DNA of 64,000 bases from Acidovorax carolinensis (GCF_002157145.1 NZ_CP021361.1:2721001-2785000); one strand, 5' to 3'; counted from the first letter of the stretch, positions 1-9,009 are shown. Notes: generated from the letters alone by a model not told the origin. Numbers and translations are program-made.

Positions 1-412
1 CGCCAATGGTCACGCTGTCACTCACCTGCTCGGGCGCACGGCGCCGCAGCACCGCCCGGATGCGTGCCAGCAGTTCCTGCGTGGAAAACGGCTTGGTGAT
101 GTAGTCATCGGCCCCGGCATCGAGCCCCGCCACCTTGTCGGGTTCATCCCCCCGTGCGGTGAGCATCAGGATGGGAATGGGTTTGGTGCGGCTGTCAGCC
201 CGCCATTTGCGCGCCAGCACCAGGCCGCTTTGCCCTGGCAGCATCCAGTCCAGCAAGATGACATCGGGCAAAACGGCATCGAGCTCACGCTGGGCCGACT
301 CGCCGTCTTCGGACCAGATGGGCTGAAAACCGTTGTGGCGCAGGTTGACGGCAATCAACTCGGCAATCGCTGGCTCGTCCTCCACAATCAATACCCGGGG
401 AAGCTTTTTCAT
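1..412 (-). CDS. phoB: Phosphate regulon response regulator PhoB (3' end outside window)
   Basis: OmpR-family response regulator that, once phosphorylated by PhoR, activates phosphate-starvation genes. Only the first 137 residues lie in the window. They form the receiver domain: acidic pocket E11-D12, phospho-acceptor D55 in LLDWMLPG, conserved T85 and K107 in ITKPF. The DNA-binding winged helix is cut off by the window edge. The start at 412 directly gives MKKLPRVLIVEDEP. It follows phoU by 15 bp on the same strand, so it is the last visible gene of pstSCAB-phoU-phoB. phoR is expected next but is not visible. Identity rests on receiver sequence plus context. Confidence 0.9.
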   Translation of the reverse strand, partial: MKKLPRVLIVEDEPAIAELIAVNLRHNGFQPIWSEDGESAQRELDAVLPDVILLDWMLPGQSGLVLARKWRADSRTKPIPILMLTARGDEPDKVAGLDAGADDYITKPFSTQELLARIRAVLRRRAPEQVSDSVTIG

Positions 413-427
413 GTCAACGCCAATCGG

Positions 428-1132
428 TCACAGCAGCACAGTAGATTCAATTTCATCAAGCGCGGTGTGCCGCACGTCCTTGCCCTTGACGAGATAAATG
501 ACGAGTTCGGCCACGTTCTTGGAGTGATCGCCAATGCGCTCGATGGCCTTGGCCAGGAACAGCAGGTCCAGGCTGGCAGAGATGGTGCGGGGGTCTTCCA
601 CCATGTAGGTGATGAGCTTGCGCACAAAGCCGTCGAACTCCTTGTCGATGAGGTCGTCCTCCTTGAGGATGGCCACCGCAGCCTTGACGTCCAGGCGCGC
701 AAAGGCATCCAGCGCCTTGCGCAGCATTCCTGATGCCAGCTCGGTCGCCACGCGCAGGTCGCTCGTTGGCAGTGAACGAGAGGAACCGCTTTCAATGATC
801 GATTTCACCATGCGCGCCATCTTGTTGGCCTCGTCTCCCATGCGCTCCAGGTTGGCGGTCGCCTTGGAAATGGACAACAGCAGGCGCAGGTCGCGGGCCG
901 TGGGCTGGCGCCTGCCAATGATGGACGCGAGTTCGTGGTCGATCTCGACTTCCATGGCATTGACACGCTGCTCCATCAAACCCACCTGCTCCACCGCGTC
1001 AAGGCTGAACTGAGACAGGGCGAAAATGGCCTGGCGAATTTGCGACTCCACCAGCCCGCCCAGCTCCATAACGCGGGCGGAGACGCCGTTGAGTTCGCTG
1101 TCGAACTGCGATGAAAGGTGTTTGTCAGCCAT
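428..1132 (-). CDS. phoU: Phosphate transport regulator PhoU
   Basis: Cytoplasmic negative regulator that links the PstSCAB transporter to PhoR and keeps the Pho response off when phosphate is plentiful. The product is 234 aa, the usual family length, and is all-helical with two repeated three-helix PhoU domains. Acidic metal-binding-type segments are visible (for example ERMGDEANKMA and ERIGDHSKNVAE, the E/D-rich signature of each repeat). I chose the start MADKHLSSQFDSEL at 1132 rather than a longer upstream ATG, because the extension would run into pstB. It lies 13 bp downstream of pstB, within one operon. Confidence 0.95.
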   Translation of the reverse strand: MADKHLSSQFDSELNGVSARVMELGGLVESQIRQAIFALSQFSLDAVEQVGLMEQRVNAMEVEIDHELASIIGRRQPTARDLRLLLSISKATANLERMGDEANKMARMVKSIIESGSSRSLPTSDLRVATELASGMLRKALDAFARLDVKAAVAILKEDDLIDKEFDGFVRKLITYMVEDPRTISASLDLLFLAKAIERIGDHSKNVAELVIYLVKGKDVRHTALDEIESTVLL

Positions 1133-1145
1133 CAAAAATGTCTCC

Positions 1146-1931
1146 TCAGCCGAAACGGCCGGTAATGTAGTCTTCGGTTTCCTTGCGCTGGGGCTTGAAG
1201 AACATCTGTTCTGTTTCCCCGAACTCCACCAGATCACCCAGGTACATGTAGGCCGTGTAGTCGCTACAACGTGCTGCCTGCTGCATGTTGTGCGTGACGA
1301 TGACCACGGTGTAATCTTCCTTCAGTTCCGCAATCAGCTCTTCGATCTTGGCGGTAGAGATCGGGTCGAGGGCCGAGCACGGTTCGTCGAGCAGCAGCAC
1401 CTCGGGCTTGATGGCAATGCCGCGCGCAATGCACAGACGCTGCTGCTGCCCGCCCGACAGGCTTGCACCGCTCTGGCTGAGCTTGTCCTTGACCTCGTTC
1501 CACAGCGCTGCCTTGCGCAAGGCCCATTCCACGCGGTCGTCCATGTCCGTGGCGCTAAGGCTTTCAAAAAGCTTCACACCAAAGGCAACGTTGTCGTAGA
1601 TGGACATGGGGAACGGCGTGGGTTTCTGAAACACCATGCCGATCTTGGCACGGACAAGCGCCACGTCCTGCTTGGTCGTCAGCAGGTTCTCGCCATCCAG
1701 CACGATCTGTCCTTCGGCCCGCTGCTCGGGATACAGCTCGAACATGCGGTTAAAAGTGCGCAACAGGGTGGACTTGCCGCAACCCGATGGGCCGATGAAG
1801 GCCGTTACCTTGTTTTGCGGAATATCGAGGTTGATACCCTTGAGGGCATGGAACTTACCGTAGTAGAAGTTCAGGTCACGGACCGTGATCTTGGACGGTC
1901 CTGCTGGCGAATTCTTGAGAGTGGAGGGCAT
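1146..1931 (-). CDS. pstB: Phosphate ABC transporter ATP-binding protein PstB
   Basis: Cytoplasmic ATPase that powers high-affinity phosphate import by PstSCAB. The product is 261 aa. Walker A is GPSGCGKST at residues 47-55, the ABC signature is LSGGQQQRL near 160, and Walker B with the catalytic glutamate is LLLDEP near 180, followed by a D-loop SALDP and the switch histidine in IVTHNMQQA. Near-complete conservation with the PstB family makes this a secure call. It sits between pstA (15 bp upstream) and phoU. Confidence 0.97.
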   Translation of the reverse strand: MPSTLKNSPAGPSKITVRDLNFYYGKFHALKGINLDIPQNKVTAFIGPSGCGKSTLLRTFNRMFELYPEQRAEGQIVLDGENLLTTKQDVALVRAKIGMVFQKPTPFPMSIYDNVAFGVKLFESLSATDMDDRVEWALRKAALWNEVKDKLSQSGASLSGGQQQRLCIARGIAIKPEVLLLDEPCSALDPISTAKIEELIAELKEDYTVVIVTHNMQQAARCSDYTAYMYLGDLVEFGETEQMFFKPQRKETEDYITGRFG

Positions 1932-1946
1932 GAAAGTCTTCCTTGC

Positions 1947-2828
1947 TTATTTCTGCCGGGTCAAAACCCGTGCGAGGATATTGAGTCCGAGAACGGCTAC
2001 GGTGATCAGGAACACCCCAGCCCAGGCCAATTGCTGCCAGTTTTCATAAGGGCTCATGGCAAACTTGAAAATCGTGACGGGCAGGCTGGCCATGGGCTTG
2101 GACAAGTCCGAGTTCCAGAACTGGTTGTTCAAGGCCGTGAACAGCAATGGCGCCGTTTCACCCGCAATGCGCGCCACTGCCAGCAATATCCCCGTAATCA
2201 CACCGGCCCGCGCCGCCCGCAAGGTGATCATGATGATCACGCGCCACTTGGGCGTGCCCAGGGCATAGGCCGCCTCACGCAGGCTGGCGGGCACTAGGAT
2301 CAGCATGTTTTCGGTGGTGCGGATGACCACCGGTATCACGATCAGCGCGAGGGCAAGAATGCCGGCGTAAGCCGAAAAGCTCTTGAAGCGCGCCACCACA
2401 ACGGCATAGACAAAAAGGCCAATCACGATGCTGGGCGCCGACAGCAGAATGTCGTTCACGAAGCGCGTGGTGGAGGCCAGCCAGCTGCGCACGTCGTACT
2501 CGGCCAGGTAAACCCCGGCCATGATGCCGATGGGGGTTCCCACAAACGTCGCCAGCACCACCATCACCAGCGAGCCGAAGATGGCGTTGGAGATACCACC
2601 CGCGTCATTGGGCGGTGGCGTCATTTCGGTGAACAGGGTCAGGCTCAGCCCCCCCACGCCCAACCGCACGGTCTCCCACAGTATCCACACCAGCCAGAAC
2701 AAACCAAACACCATGGCAGCCAGCGACAGCGTCAGGGCAATCTGGTTGACCCGCTTACGACTGTTGTAGCGAGCCTGGCGCGCCTTCGTGGCATCCGCTG
2801 CCGAAATAAGACGTTGCGAGGTGGTCAT
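1947..2828 (-). CDS. pstA: Phosphate ABC transporter permease PstA
   Basis: Inner-membrane permease subunit of the high-affinity phosphate importer, partner of PstC. At 293 aa it has about six hydrophobic segments and the cytoplasmic EAA-type coupling loop ([14 protein letters not shown] near residue 190) that docks onto PstB. The N-terminal ~30 residues are basic and cytoplasmic, ahead of the first membrane helix. Its ATG overlaps the pstC stop by 4 bp (ATGA), indicating translational coupling. Confidence 0.95.
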   Translation of the reverse strand: MTTSQRLISAADATKARQARYNSRKRVNQIALTLSLAAMVFGLFWLVWILWETVRLGVGGLSLTLFTEMTPPPNDAGGISNAIFGSLVMVVLATFVGTPIGIMAGVYLAEYDVRSWLASTTRFVNDILLSAPSIVIGLFVYAVVVARFKSFSAYAGILALALIVIPVVIRTTENMLILVPASLREAAYALGTPKWRVIIMITLRAARAGVITGILLAVARIAGETAPLLFTALNNQFWNSDLSKPMASLPVTIFKFAMSPYENWQQLAWAGVFLITVAVLGLNILARVLTRQK

Positions 2829-3850
2829 GTGCGGGCTCCTTCATTCTTTTGAAGGCGTGACAGCAAAATCTTGGAAAGGGACAGCACCACGAAGGTGATA
2901 AAGAAAAGCACCAGCCCCAGATAGATCAGGGACGCCTGGTGAAGACCTTCGCCGGCTTCCGCAAACTCATTGGCCAGGGCCGAAGTGATGCTGTTGGCGG
3001 CCTCGAACATCGACAGGGAATCGAGCTGGTTCATGTTGCCGATGACAAATGTCACCGCCATGGTTTCGCCGAGCGCACGCCCCAAGCCCAGCATGATGCC
3101 ACCGAGCACGCCCGTCTTGGTGTAGGGCAGCACCACCTTCCACATCACCTCCCAGGTCGTCGAACCCAGGCCGTAGGCCGACTCCTTGAGCAGTGCCGGC
3201 GTAACGTCGAAAACATCCCGCATCACCGACGCAATGAACGGAATGATCATGATGGCCAAAATGATGCCCGCAGACAAAATGCCGATGCCTACTGGCGGAC
3301 CCGAGACAAACGCACCCAGATAAGGAACACCGGCGAACAGCGCCTGCAGGGGTTGCTGCACAAAACGCGCAAGGATGGGGCCAAACACCATCAAGCCCCA
3401 CATGCCATACACTATCGATGGCACGGCGGCCAGCAGTTCAATGGCGGTTCCCAGGGGCCGCTTCAGCCAGGCGGGCGACAGCTCGGTAAGAAACAGGGCA
3501 ATACCAAAACTCACAGGCACCGCAATCAGCAACGCAATGAACGACGTGGCCAGCGTGCCATAAATCATGACCAGGCCGCCGTATTCGTCTTGAACCGGGT
3601 CCCAGACGCTGCGCGTGAGAAAACTCAGGCCATACTGGGAAATGGAAGGCCAAGCCCCCACCACCAACGATGCCAGGATACCAAACAGCAACAACAGCGT
3701 GATGATGGCTGCGCCACGCGCCAGCCATCCAAATATACGGTCTGCCAACATGCCCGATATCAACGACTTATTGGGTGGGGGTGTGGTCCGTTGGATGCCA
3801 GAGGCCGCCTCGGAGGGCGGGCTCTGGCGGACCGGCATCGTAGTGGACAC
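2825..3850 (-). CDS. pstC: Phosphate ABC transporter permease PstC
   Basis: Second inner-membrane permease of the phosphate importer. At 341 aa it has a longer polar N-terminus (about 45 residues, Pro/Ser-rich) before the first membrane helix, six hydrophobic segments, and the coupling loop [17 protein letters not shown] near residue 230, followed by [10 protein letters not shown]. It is separated from pstS by 55 bp containing a hairpin that may reduce readthrough. It overlaps pstA by 4 bp. Confidence 0.95.
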   Translation of the reverse strand: MSTTMPVRQSPPSEAASGIQRTTPPPNKSLISGMLADRIFGWLARGAAIITLLLLFGILASLVVGAWPSISQYGLSFLTRSVWDPVQDEYGGLVMIYGTLATSFIALLIAVPVSFGIALFLTELSPAWLKRPLGTAIELLAAVPSIVYGMWGLMVFGPILARFVQQPLQALFAGVPYLGAFVSGPPVGIGILSAGIILAIMIIPFIASVMRDVFDVTPALLKESAYGLGSTTWEVMWKVVLPYTKTGVLGGIMLGLGRALGETMAVTFVIGNMNQLDSLSMFEAANSITSALANEFAEAGEGLHQASLIYLGLVLFFITFVVLSLSKILLSRLQKNEGART

Positions 3851-3871
3851 GTTGGTAGCCTTGAGAAGTTA

Positions 3872-3898
3872 AATCAAAAGGCCGGCATGGTGCCGGCC
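3872..3898 (-). terminator. Hairpin between pstS and pstC, probable partial terminator
   Basis: An 8-bp perfect stem (GGCCGGCA / TGCCGGCC, loop of 3) occupies 3880-3898. Reading on the minus strand it is followed by CTTTTGATTT, a short U-tract. Its place between the binding-protein gene and the permease genes fits a leaky attenuator that lets PstS be made in excess over the membrane subunits, a common arrangement in ABC operons. Function is inferred. Confidence 0.5.
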
Positions 3899-3905
3899 CA
3901 GGAAA

Positions 3906-4946
3906 TCACTTGAACGAAACAGCCTTGCCGGAGGTGTCCTTGATGTCACCCCAGGATTTCAGGATGTTGCTCTTGACGACGTCGGGCATGGGCACATAGT
4001 CCAGATCCGAAGCCGTCTTGTCGCCGGACTTGAAGGCCCAGTCAAAGAACTTCAGCGCAGCGGTGGCATCGGCCGGCTTCTCCTGCACCTTGTGCATCAG
4101 GATGAAGGTTGGGTTGGTGATAGGCCAGGTGGCGTCACCCGGCTGGTTCGTCAAAATCAGGTAGAAGCTCTTGGGCCAGACAGCGCCTGCAGCCGCAGCC
4201 TTGAAGCCAACGTCGTCCGGCGTAGCAAACTTGCCCGCAGCGTTTTGCACCTGCGTATAAGTCATCTTGTTTTGCTTGACATAGGCGTACTCGACGTAGC
4301 CGATGGAGTTGGGCAAACGACCCACGAAAGCGGCCACGCCTTCATTGCCCTTGCCACCCGCACCCACGGGCCAGTTCACAGCCGTGCCTTCACCAACCTT
4401 GGTTTTCCATTCGGCGTTGACCTTGCTGAGGTAGTTGGTGAAGACGAATGTGGTGCCCGAACCGTCAGCACGGCGCACAGGCGCAATGGTGGCATCCGGC
4501 AGCGGCACGGAAGGATTCAGCGCCTTGATGGCGGGATCGGTCCAGTTGGTGATCTTGCCCAGATAGATATCACCCAACACCTGACCCGTCAGCTTGATCT
4601 GGCCTGGAGCGATACCCTTGATATTGACAACCGGCACCACGCCACCGATCACGGTAGGAAACTGTACCAGGCCCTTTTTCTCGAGATCCTCGTCTTTCAG
4701 AGGCATGTCCGAGGCGCCAAACGCCACGGTTTTGGCGTCAATCTGGCGCAGACCAGCACCCGAACCCACCGACTGGTAGTTGACCTTGACGCCCGTGGCC
4801 TTGTTGTATTCGGCAGCCCACTTGGAATACAGCGGCGCCGGGAACGAGGCGCCGGCGCCCGTAACTTCTTGCTGTGCCATGGCGCTAGAAAACGCTCCAG
4901 CAGAAGCCATACCAGCCACCAGAACTCGAATCACGGACATTTTCAT
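3906..4946 (-). CDS. pstS: Periplasmic phosphate-binding protein PstS
   Basis: Captures phosphate in the periplasm and delivers it to PstCA. The product is 346 aa from MKMSVIRVLVAG at 4946, with a Sec signal peptide of about 24 residues ending AMA before QQEV. The mature start EVTGAGASFPAPLYSKW and the ligand loops GSGAGLRQI and RADGSGTTFVF are PstS hallmarks. A longer in-frame ATG at 5075 exists, but it would put 43 residues before the signal peptide and would span the PHO box, so I rejected it. It is the first gene of the pst operon and is divergent from the fasciclin gene. Confidence 0.96.
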   Translation of the reverse strand: MKMSVIRVLVAGMASAGAFSSAMAQQEVTGAGASFPAPLYSKWAAEYNKATGVKVNYQSVGSGAGLRQIDAKTVAFGASDMPLKDEDLEKKGLVQFPTVIGGVVPVVNIKGIAPGQIKLTGQVLGDIYLGKITNWTDPAIKALNPSVPLPDATIAPVRRADGSGTTFVFTNYLSKVNAEWKTKVGEGTAVNWPVGAGGKGNEGVAAFVGRLPNSIGYVEYAYVKQNKMTYTQVQNAAGKFATPDDVGFKAAAAGAVWPKSFYLILTNQPGDATWPITNPTFILMHKVQEKPADATAALKFFDWAFKSGDKTASDLDYVPMPDVVKSNILKSWGDIKDTSGKAVSFK

Positions 4947-4984
4947 GAAGATACCTTTTGGGTTGAAGGAGTTGGGATGCCGCG

Positions 4985-5018
4985 ACTCTAGATTTCCCAT
5001 ATGACATTGTCGTGACAA
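4985..5018 (-). promoter_or_regulatory. PHO box and -10 of the pstS promoter
   Basis: Read on the minus strand, TTGTCACGACAATGTCAT (5018-5001) holds two TGTCA half-sites exactly 11 bp apart, the PhoB direct-repeat geometry. After a 10-bp spacer comes TAGAGT (4990-4985), a plausible -10. This matches the class of PhoB-activated promoters in which the PHO box replaces the -35. About 13 of 18 positions agree with the enterobacterial consensus. Confidence 0.8.
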
Positions 5019-5076
5019 TTGCCCGCACCTGTCACACGCCCATTTTTCCACTTTTCTGACGGTAGGTTGAATCAAA

Positions 5077-5110
5077 TCGTCACATCTTTGTCACGACTGC
5101 TGCGTAGTCT
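5077..5110 (+). promoter_or_regulatory. PHO box and -10 upstream of the fasciclin-type gene
   Basis: TCGTCACATCTTTGTCAC (5077-5094) contains two GTCAC half-sites exactly 11 bp apart, followed after a 10-bp spacer by TAGTCT (5105-5110). The layout equals that of the divergent pstS promoter, whose box lies about 60 bp away in the opposite orientation. It places the downstream lipoprotein, and perhaps the genes behind it, in the Pho regulon. PhoB control is inferred from sequence only. Confidence 0.7.
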
Positions 5111-5154
5111 CCTGCGACCGACATGCGTCGGCCATCTACTTCCAGGAGAATCCC

Positions 5155-5646
5155 ATGTTTCGCCGTTATGCACTTCAATCTGCACTCGCCCTGGTGGCTG
5201 TGACCGCCTTGGGCGCCTGCGCCACGCACACGCCCGCACCGCAAACTTTGGCAGAGACGGTCGCCAAGACGTCATCGCTGCAGACGTTCAATGCCCTGGT
5301 TGCAGAAGCCGGCATGACGGAAACGCTCAAGACTGCCGGCCCCTACACCGTGTTCGCGCCTTCGGATGCAGCGTTCAAGGCGGTTCCAGCGAAGACGCTG
5401 GATGCGCTCAAGGCGGACAAGGCGTTGCTCAAGTCCGTGATCAGCTATCACATCGTGCCATCGCGCTTGGCATCTGCCGACGTGAAGACAGGCAATGTCA
5501 AGACGGTTCAGGGCGCAACGGTGGCGCTGGCCCGCGCAGGCGCGTTTGTGACGGTGGAAGATGCACTGGTAGAACAAGCCGACATCGCCGCGACCAATGG
5601 CGTGATTCATGTGGTGGACCGCGTGCTGATGCCGCCCAAGAAGTAA
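5155..5646 (+). CDS. Fasciclin (FAS1) domain lipoprotein
   Basis: Small envelope protein of 163 aa with one FAS1 domain. The N-terminus MFRRYALQSALALVAV ends in the lipobox LGAC (Cys22), so it should be lipid-anchored. FAS1 landmarks are visible: TLAETVAK near 30, GPYTVFAPSDAAF near 62-74, a YHIVPSRL segment near 98-105, and the C-terminal ATNGVIHVVDRVLMP. FAS1 domains mediate adhesion or binding; the bacterial role is unclear. A ribosome-binding site (AGGAG) precedes the ATG, and a PHO-box promoter lies upstream, suggesting induction when phosphate is scarce. Confidence 0.88.
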   Translation: MFRRYALQSALALVAVTALGACATHTPAPQTLAETVAKTSSLQTFNALVAEAGMTETLKTAGPYTVFAPSDAAFKAVPAKTLDALKADKALLKSVISYHIVPSRLASADVKTGNVKTVQGATVALARAGAFVTVEDALVEQADIAATNGVIHVVDRVLMPPKK

Positions 5647-5664
5647 GGGCACTGTGAACGTTTG

Positions 5665-6858
5665 ATGGCCATGCACTTTTCCGATTGTTCTGCGATTTCG
5701 CTGAATCGCCGCCACTGGATTCAATGGACCGCTGCTGCAAGTGCCGTGACGGCAGGCAGAGTGATGGCCCAGCCACTGCCAGCCAGCGCCCCTCGCAATG
5801 CCGACGGGGAACGCCCGCTGGTGGTGGCACAGGTAGTTGACTTGACTGCTGGCCAGCAAGACATCAGCCGCGACTTTCTGGCCGGGTCCCGATCCGCCTG
5901 GCAGGACCTGAACGCGCGCGGCGGAGTGCGTGGCCGCACAGTGCAGCATGTCACCATCGAAACCGATGGCACGCTGGCGGGCCTGAAGGCCGCATGGCAA
6001 GCAGTTCATGGGCAAGCCGGGTGCGTGGCGCTGTCTGGCTGCGTGGGCAATGGCGCCGCCGCGGGGCTGGTGGCGCTGCAGTCTGCGGCGCGTTCTGCGT
6101 CGCCACTGGCACTGGTGGCCCCTTGGCTGCACAACGCGGTAACCGACAGCGAGGCCGAGACGGTGTTCGAGGTATTCCCGGACCACCAGATCCAGATAGC
6201 GCATGCCATCAAGACACATGCCTCCTTGGGCGTGAAGCAGATCGGTGTGGTCTTCGCTACCGCGCAGGTTCAGCAGCAATCGCAAGTCCATGTCCTTCAG
6301 GCCGCAAAAAGCCTGGGCCTGCAAGCCCAGATACTGCCACTTGCGGGCACGCAGGGGCCTGCCGCGACGCAGCTCACCAATCCAACCCAGACCATTATTC
6401 TGTTTGTGGGGGGCACACCGGAACTGCATGCATTTGCCAGCAAGCTGGTTGCCCCACCGGGCCGACAGTGTTTTGTCGTGGCGCTGGCCGATGTGAATCT
6501 GCAGGTGCTCGCCCAGATGGGCGGCACGCCCAAGGGCACGTCCATCATCGCCACCCAGGCCGTTCCACTGGTCACATCCAGCCTGCCCGTGGTGCGCGCT
6601 TACCGCGACGCATTGAGCCGGTTCTTTGACGAAGCCCCCTCTCCGCAGGGCTTGGCCGGTTTCATTGCAGCGCGTTACACCGCCGAAATTCTTTCGGGCA
6701 TTTCAGGCCCGGTGACACGCGCCAGTGCGCTCTCTGCATTGCAGCGGCGTGCCGACGTGAATGTCGGTGGGTACATCGTTGCCTACCAAGGGAAAAAACG
6801 GTCCAACGCCTATGTGACGCAAAGCATGCTGACCCAGGACGGTCGCATCATCGGCTGA
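5665..6858 (+). CDS. ABC-type periplasmic substrate-binding protein (Leu/Ile/Val-binding-like)
   Basis: Periplasmic binding-protein-like product of 397 aa with a twin-Arg-like leader (NRRHWIQWTAAASAVTAG) ending in VMAQP. The body fits the type-1 amino-acid/amide-binding fold (two Rossmann-like lobes; early segments VVDLTAGQQD and FLAGSRSAWQDLNARGG). No permease or ATPase genes adjoin it, so the ligand is unknown. It starts 18 bp after the fasciclin gene and may be co-transcribed from the PHO-box promoter. TTG 5662 or ATG 5671 are alternative starts. Confidence 0.75.
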   Translation: MAMHFSDCSAISLNRRHWIQWTAAASAVTAGRVMAQPLPASAPRNADGERPLVVAQVVDLTAGQQDISRDFLAGSRSAWQDLNARGGVRGRTVQHVTIETDGTLAGLKAAWQAVHGQAGCVALSGCVGNGAAAGLVALQSAARSASPLALVAPWLHNAVTDSEAETVFEVFPDHQIQIAHAIKTHASLGVKQIGVVFATAQVQQQSQVHVLQAAKSLGLQAQILPLAGTQGPAATQLTNPTQTIILFVGGTPELHAFASKLVAPPGRQCFVVALADVNLQVLAQMGGTPKGTSIIATQAVPLVTSSLPVVRAYRDALSRFFDEAPSPQGLAGFIAARYTAEILSGISGPVTRASALSALQRRADVNVGGYIVAYQGKKRSNAYVTQSMLTQDGRIIG

Positions 6859-6928
6859 TATCAGCCTCGATAAAGGGACGCGGGTGCTATGCTGCCCGCC
6901 GGAGATCAGGCGCATCACGCGCAGAAAC

Positions 6929-8410
6929 ATGCACAACGGAACACTGCTCGCAGCTGTAGATCTGGGATCGAACAGCTTTCGCCTTGAAATCGGCCGCTTC
7001 GAGCACGGCCACATCCAGCGGATGGAATATCTCAAGGAAACCGTGCGCCTGGGCAATGGCCTTGACGAAGAGTTCAATCTGACGCGCGAGGCCATGCAGC
7101 GCGGCTGGGATTGCCTGGCGCGCTTTGGTGAACGACTGGCGGGCTTTGAGCGCGCCCAGGTGCGTGCCGTGGCAACCCAGACCCTTCGCGAGGCCCGCAA
7201 CCGGGATGAATTTCTGGCGCGCGGCGGTGAAATTCTGGGTTACCCCATCGACGTGGTGTCTGGCCCTGAAGAAGCCCGGCTCATCTACCAGGGAGTTGCG
7301 CGCCTGCTGCCGCAGTCGGACGAACGCCGGCTGGTGGTGGACATTGGAGGTCGCTCCACCGAATTTATCCTGGGGCAGCAGTTCAGGCCCCACACTGTTG
7401 CGTCTTTCAGGGTGGGCAGCGTGGCGTGGTCCACGCGCTACTTTGCCGACGGCCAGTTCACGCGGCAGGCATTCCTGGCTGCAGAAATCGCGGCCAAGGC
7501 CGTGCTGGACGAGGCTCTAGGCACATTCCGACCCGACACCTGGGAGATTGCCTATGGGTCTTCGGGCACCGCTGGCGCGGTTGGCGACATCCTCGCTGCT
7601 GCGGGTGGCACCGAGGGCCTCATCACCGCAGAGGGACTTGACTGGCTGCAGGACCGCCTGCTGCGGTCACACCATGCAGACCGCGTTCGCCTGGAGGGAC
7701 TCAAGGAAGACCGGCGGGCCGTGATTGGCGGGGGCATCAGTGTGTTGCGGGCGGTTTTCGATCTGCTCGAAATTCGACAGATGCACGTCGCGCAGGGCGC
7801 GTTGCGCCAGGGCGCGCTCTACGACTTGCTGGACCGCGAGCAGCCCGAGACCGACTTGCGAACCACCACGGTGAATGGCCTCATGCAGCGCTTCTCGGTG
7901 GACATGGCCCAGGCCGAACGGGTTGCCCGCGTGGCATCCGCCCTCTTCACCCAGGCCGCTCCCCTGAACAGCGAGCGCGCCGCACGCAAGCTCGAATGGG
8001 CAGCGCGCCTGCACGAGATCGGCGGCATCATTTCGCACAGCGAATACCACCGCCATGGCGCCTACATCCTCGACCACACCGATGCCGCCGGGTTTTCCGT
8101 GTCCGAACTGCACAGACTCGGCGCCTTGGTGCTGGGACAGCGGGGCAAAGTACGCAAGCTGGAAATCGAACTGATCAACGACGCTGGCTTTTCCCTGCAG
8201 TTGCTGAGCCTGCGCATAGCAGTTGCCCTCTGCCATGCCCGCCGCGACCCGGACGTGGAAGGCCTGTCTATGCGCGCAGCGGGCACGCGCCACACCATCA
8301 GCACCAGGCCGGGATGGGCTGCCGCCTACCCACAATCGGCCTACTTGCTACGCGAAGAGGTGGTGGCCTGGCAAAAAACGCCCTGGGAACTGGAACTCAA
8401 TCTGGGGTGA
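6929..8410 (+). CDS. ppx: Exopolyphosphatase (Ppx/GppA family)
   Basis: Cleaves terminal phosphates from polyphosphate (or pppGpp, in GppA members). At 493 aa it opens with the actin-like ATPase phosphate-1 motif AVDLGSNSFRLEIGRF (residues 8-23), followed by VATQTLREARN, SGPEEARLIYQGV and the phosphate-2 motif VVDIGGRSTEF. The second half (after about 310) is the helical HD-like domain (MQRFSVDMAQAERVARVA, LHEIGGIISHSEYHRHGAYIL). I chose MHNGTLLAAVDLG at 6929 because a longer ATG at 6884 adds unrelated residues. Proximity to ppk and pst favours a role in polyphosphate metabolism. Confidence 0.9.
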   Translation: MHNGTLLAAVDLGSNSFRLEIGRFEHGHIQRMEYLKETVRLGNGLDEEFNLTREAMQRGWDCLARFGERLAGFERAQVRAVATQTLREARNRDEFLARGGEILGYPIDVVSGPEEARLIYQGVARLLPQSDERRLVVDIGGRSTEFILGQQFRPHTVASFRVGSVAWSTRYFADGQFTRQAFLAAEIAAKAVLDEALGTFRPDTWEIAYGSSGTAGAVGDILAAAGGTEGLITAEGLDWLQDRLLRSHHADRVRLEGLKEDRRAVIGGGISVLRAVFDLLEIRQMHVAQGALRQGALYDLLDREQPETDLRTTTVNGLMQRFSVDMAQAERVARVASALFTQAAPLNSERAARKLEWAARLHEIGGIISHSEYHRHGAYILDHTDAAGFSVSELHRLGALVLGQRGKVRKLEIELINDAGFSLQLLSLRIAVALCHARRDPDVEGLSMRAAGTRHTISTRPGWAAAYPQSAYLLREEVVAWQKTPWELELNLG

Positions 8411-8418
8411 CTGGATGC

Positions 8419-8451
8419 AATAAACGGTATAAACTGTTTATACCGTTTATT
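8419..8451. promoter_or_regulatory. Perfect 33-bp palindrome, likely operator of the downstream gene
   Basis: A 16-bp arm AATAAACGGTATAAAC is followed by one central base (8435) and its exact reverse complement. It ends 12 bp before the ATG at 8464, overlapping where a promoter/leader must be. It lacks a U-tract and is AT-rich, so a dimeric DNA-binding-protein site is likelier than a terminator for ppx. Autoregulation by the downstream protein is a guess. Confidence 0.6.
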
Positions 8452-8463
8452 CAATCATTCACC

Positions 8464-8970
8464 ATGACCACTTCCAGCACCACCCCAAGCCAAAGCCCCA
8501 CCCCAACTCCGGCTCAACCGTCATCCAAAGCAGCGGCAACGGGCACAGTTCCAGCGGTAGCTGCATCCAAGGTAAAGAAAGTGGCGGCAACCGAACCCAA
8601 GGCGGTTGCCAAAGTTCCAGCCAAAACTATCAAACGCGCCGCCGCCCCCACCACAGCAAAGGCAAAACCGGCTCCTGCACCGGTGTCGCCAGCCAAGGAG
8701 GCTCGTGCCAAAAAGCCCAAACTGGTCCGCGACAGTTTCACCATCCCCAAGGATGAGTACGCTGTCATCGAGACACTCAAGCAACGCGCGGACTCGCTCG
8801 CCCAACCCGCCAAGAAAAGCGAGCTGCTGCGCGCAGGGTTGAAGCTGCTGGCCGGACTGCCGGATGCGGCTTTGCGCACCGCCCTGCAGGCGGTACCGTC
8901 CATCAAGACGGGGCGGCCAAAGGCTGACGTTCCCGCCACAAAGACCGCGGGCAAGGCAGTCCGCAAGTAA
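8464..8970 (+). CDS. Small Ala/Pro/Lys-rich protein with possible ribbon-helix-helix-like C-terminal domain
   Basis: The 168-aa product is of unknown function. Residues 1-85 are low-complexity (Thr/Ser/Pro, then Ala/Lys/Val) and resemble histone-H1-like disordered tails. Residues about 86-150 are ordered: a basic entry KPKLVRDSFTIPKDEYAVIE, then two helices with KKSELLRAGLKLLAGL, which is the spacing of a ribbon-helix-helix DNA-binding fold. A basic tail follows. The start is fixed by the palindrome just upstream and by ppx ending at 8410. I do not recognise a named family; a nucleic-acid-binding, possibly autoregulated protein is inference. Confidence 0.65.
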   Translation: MTTSSTTPSQSPTPTPAQPSSKAAATGTVPAVAASKVKKVAATEPKAVAKVPAKTIKRAAAPTTAKAKPAPAPVSPAKEARAKKPKLVRDSFTIPKDEYAVIETLKQRADSLAQPAKKSELLRAGLKLLAGLPDAALRTALQAVPSIKTGRPKADVPATKTAGKAVRK

Positions 8971-9009
8971 CGTGAGTTAGCCAGGGCCAAACGGCCCCGA
9001 GATTGCGGA

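Noticed and set aside
1026..2297. A 423-codon open frame opposite phoU-pstB-pstA
   Set aside because: Crosses three well-supported genes on the other strand and has no recognisable motif.
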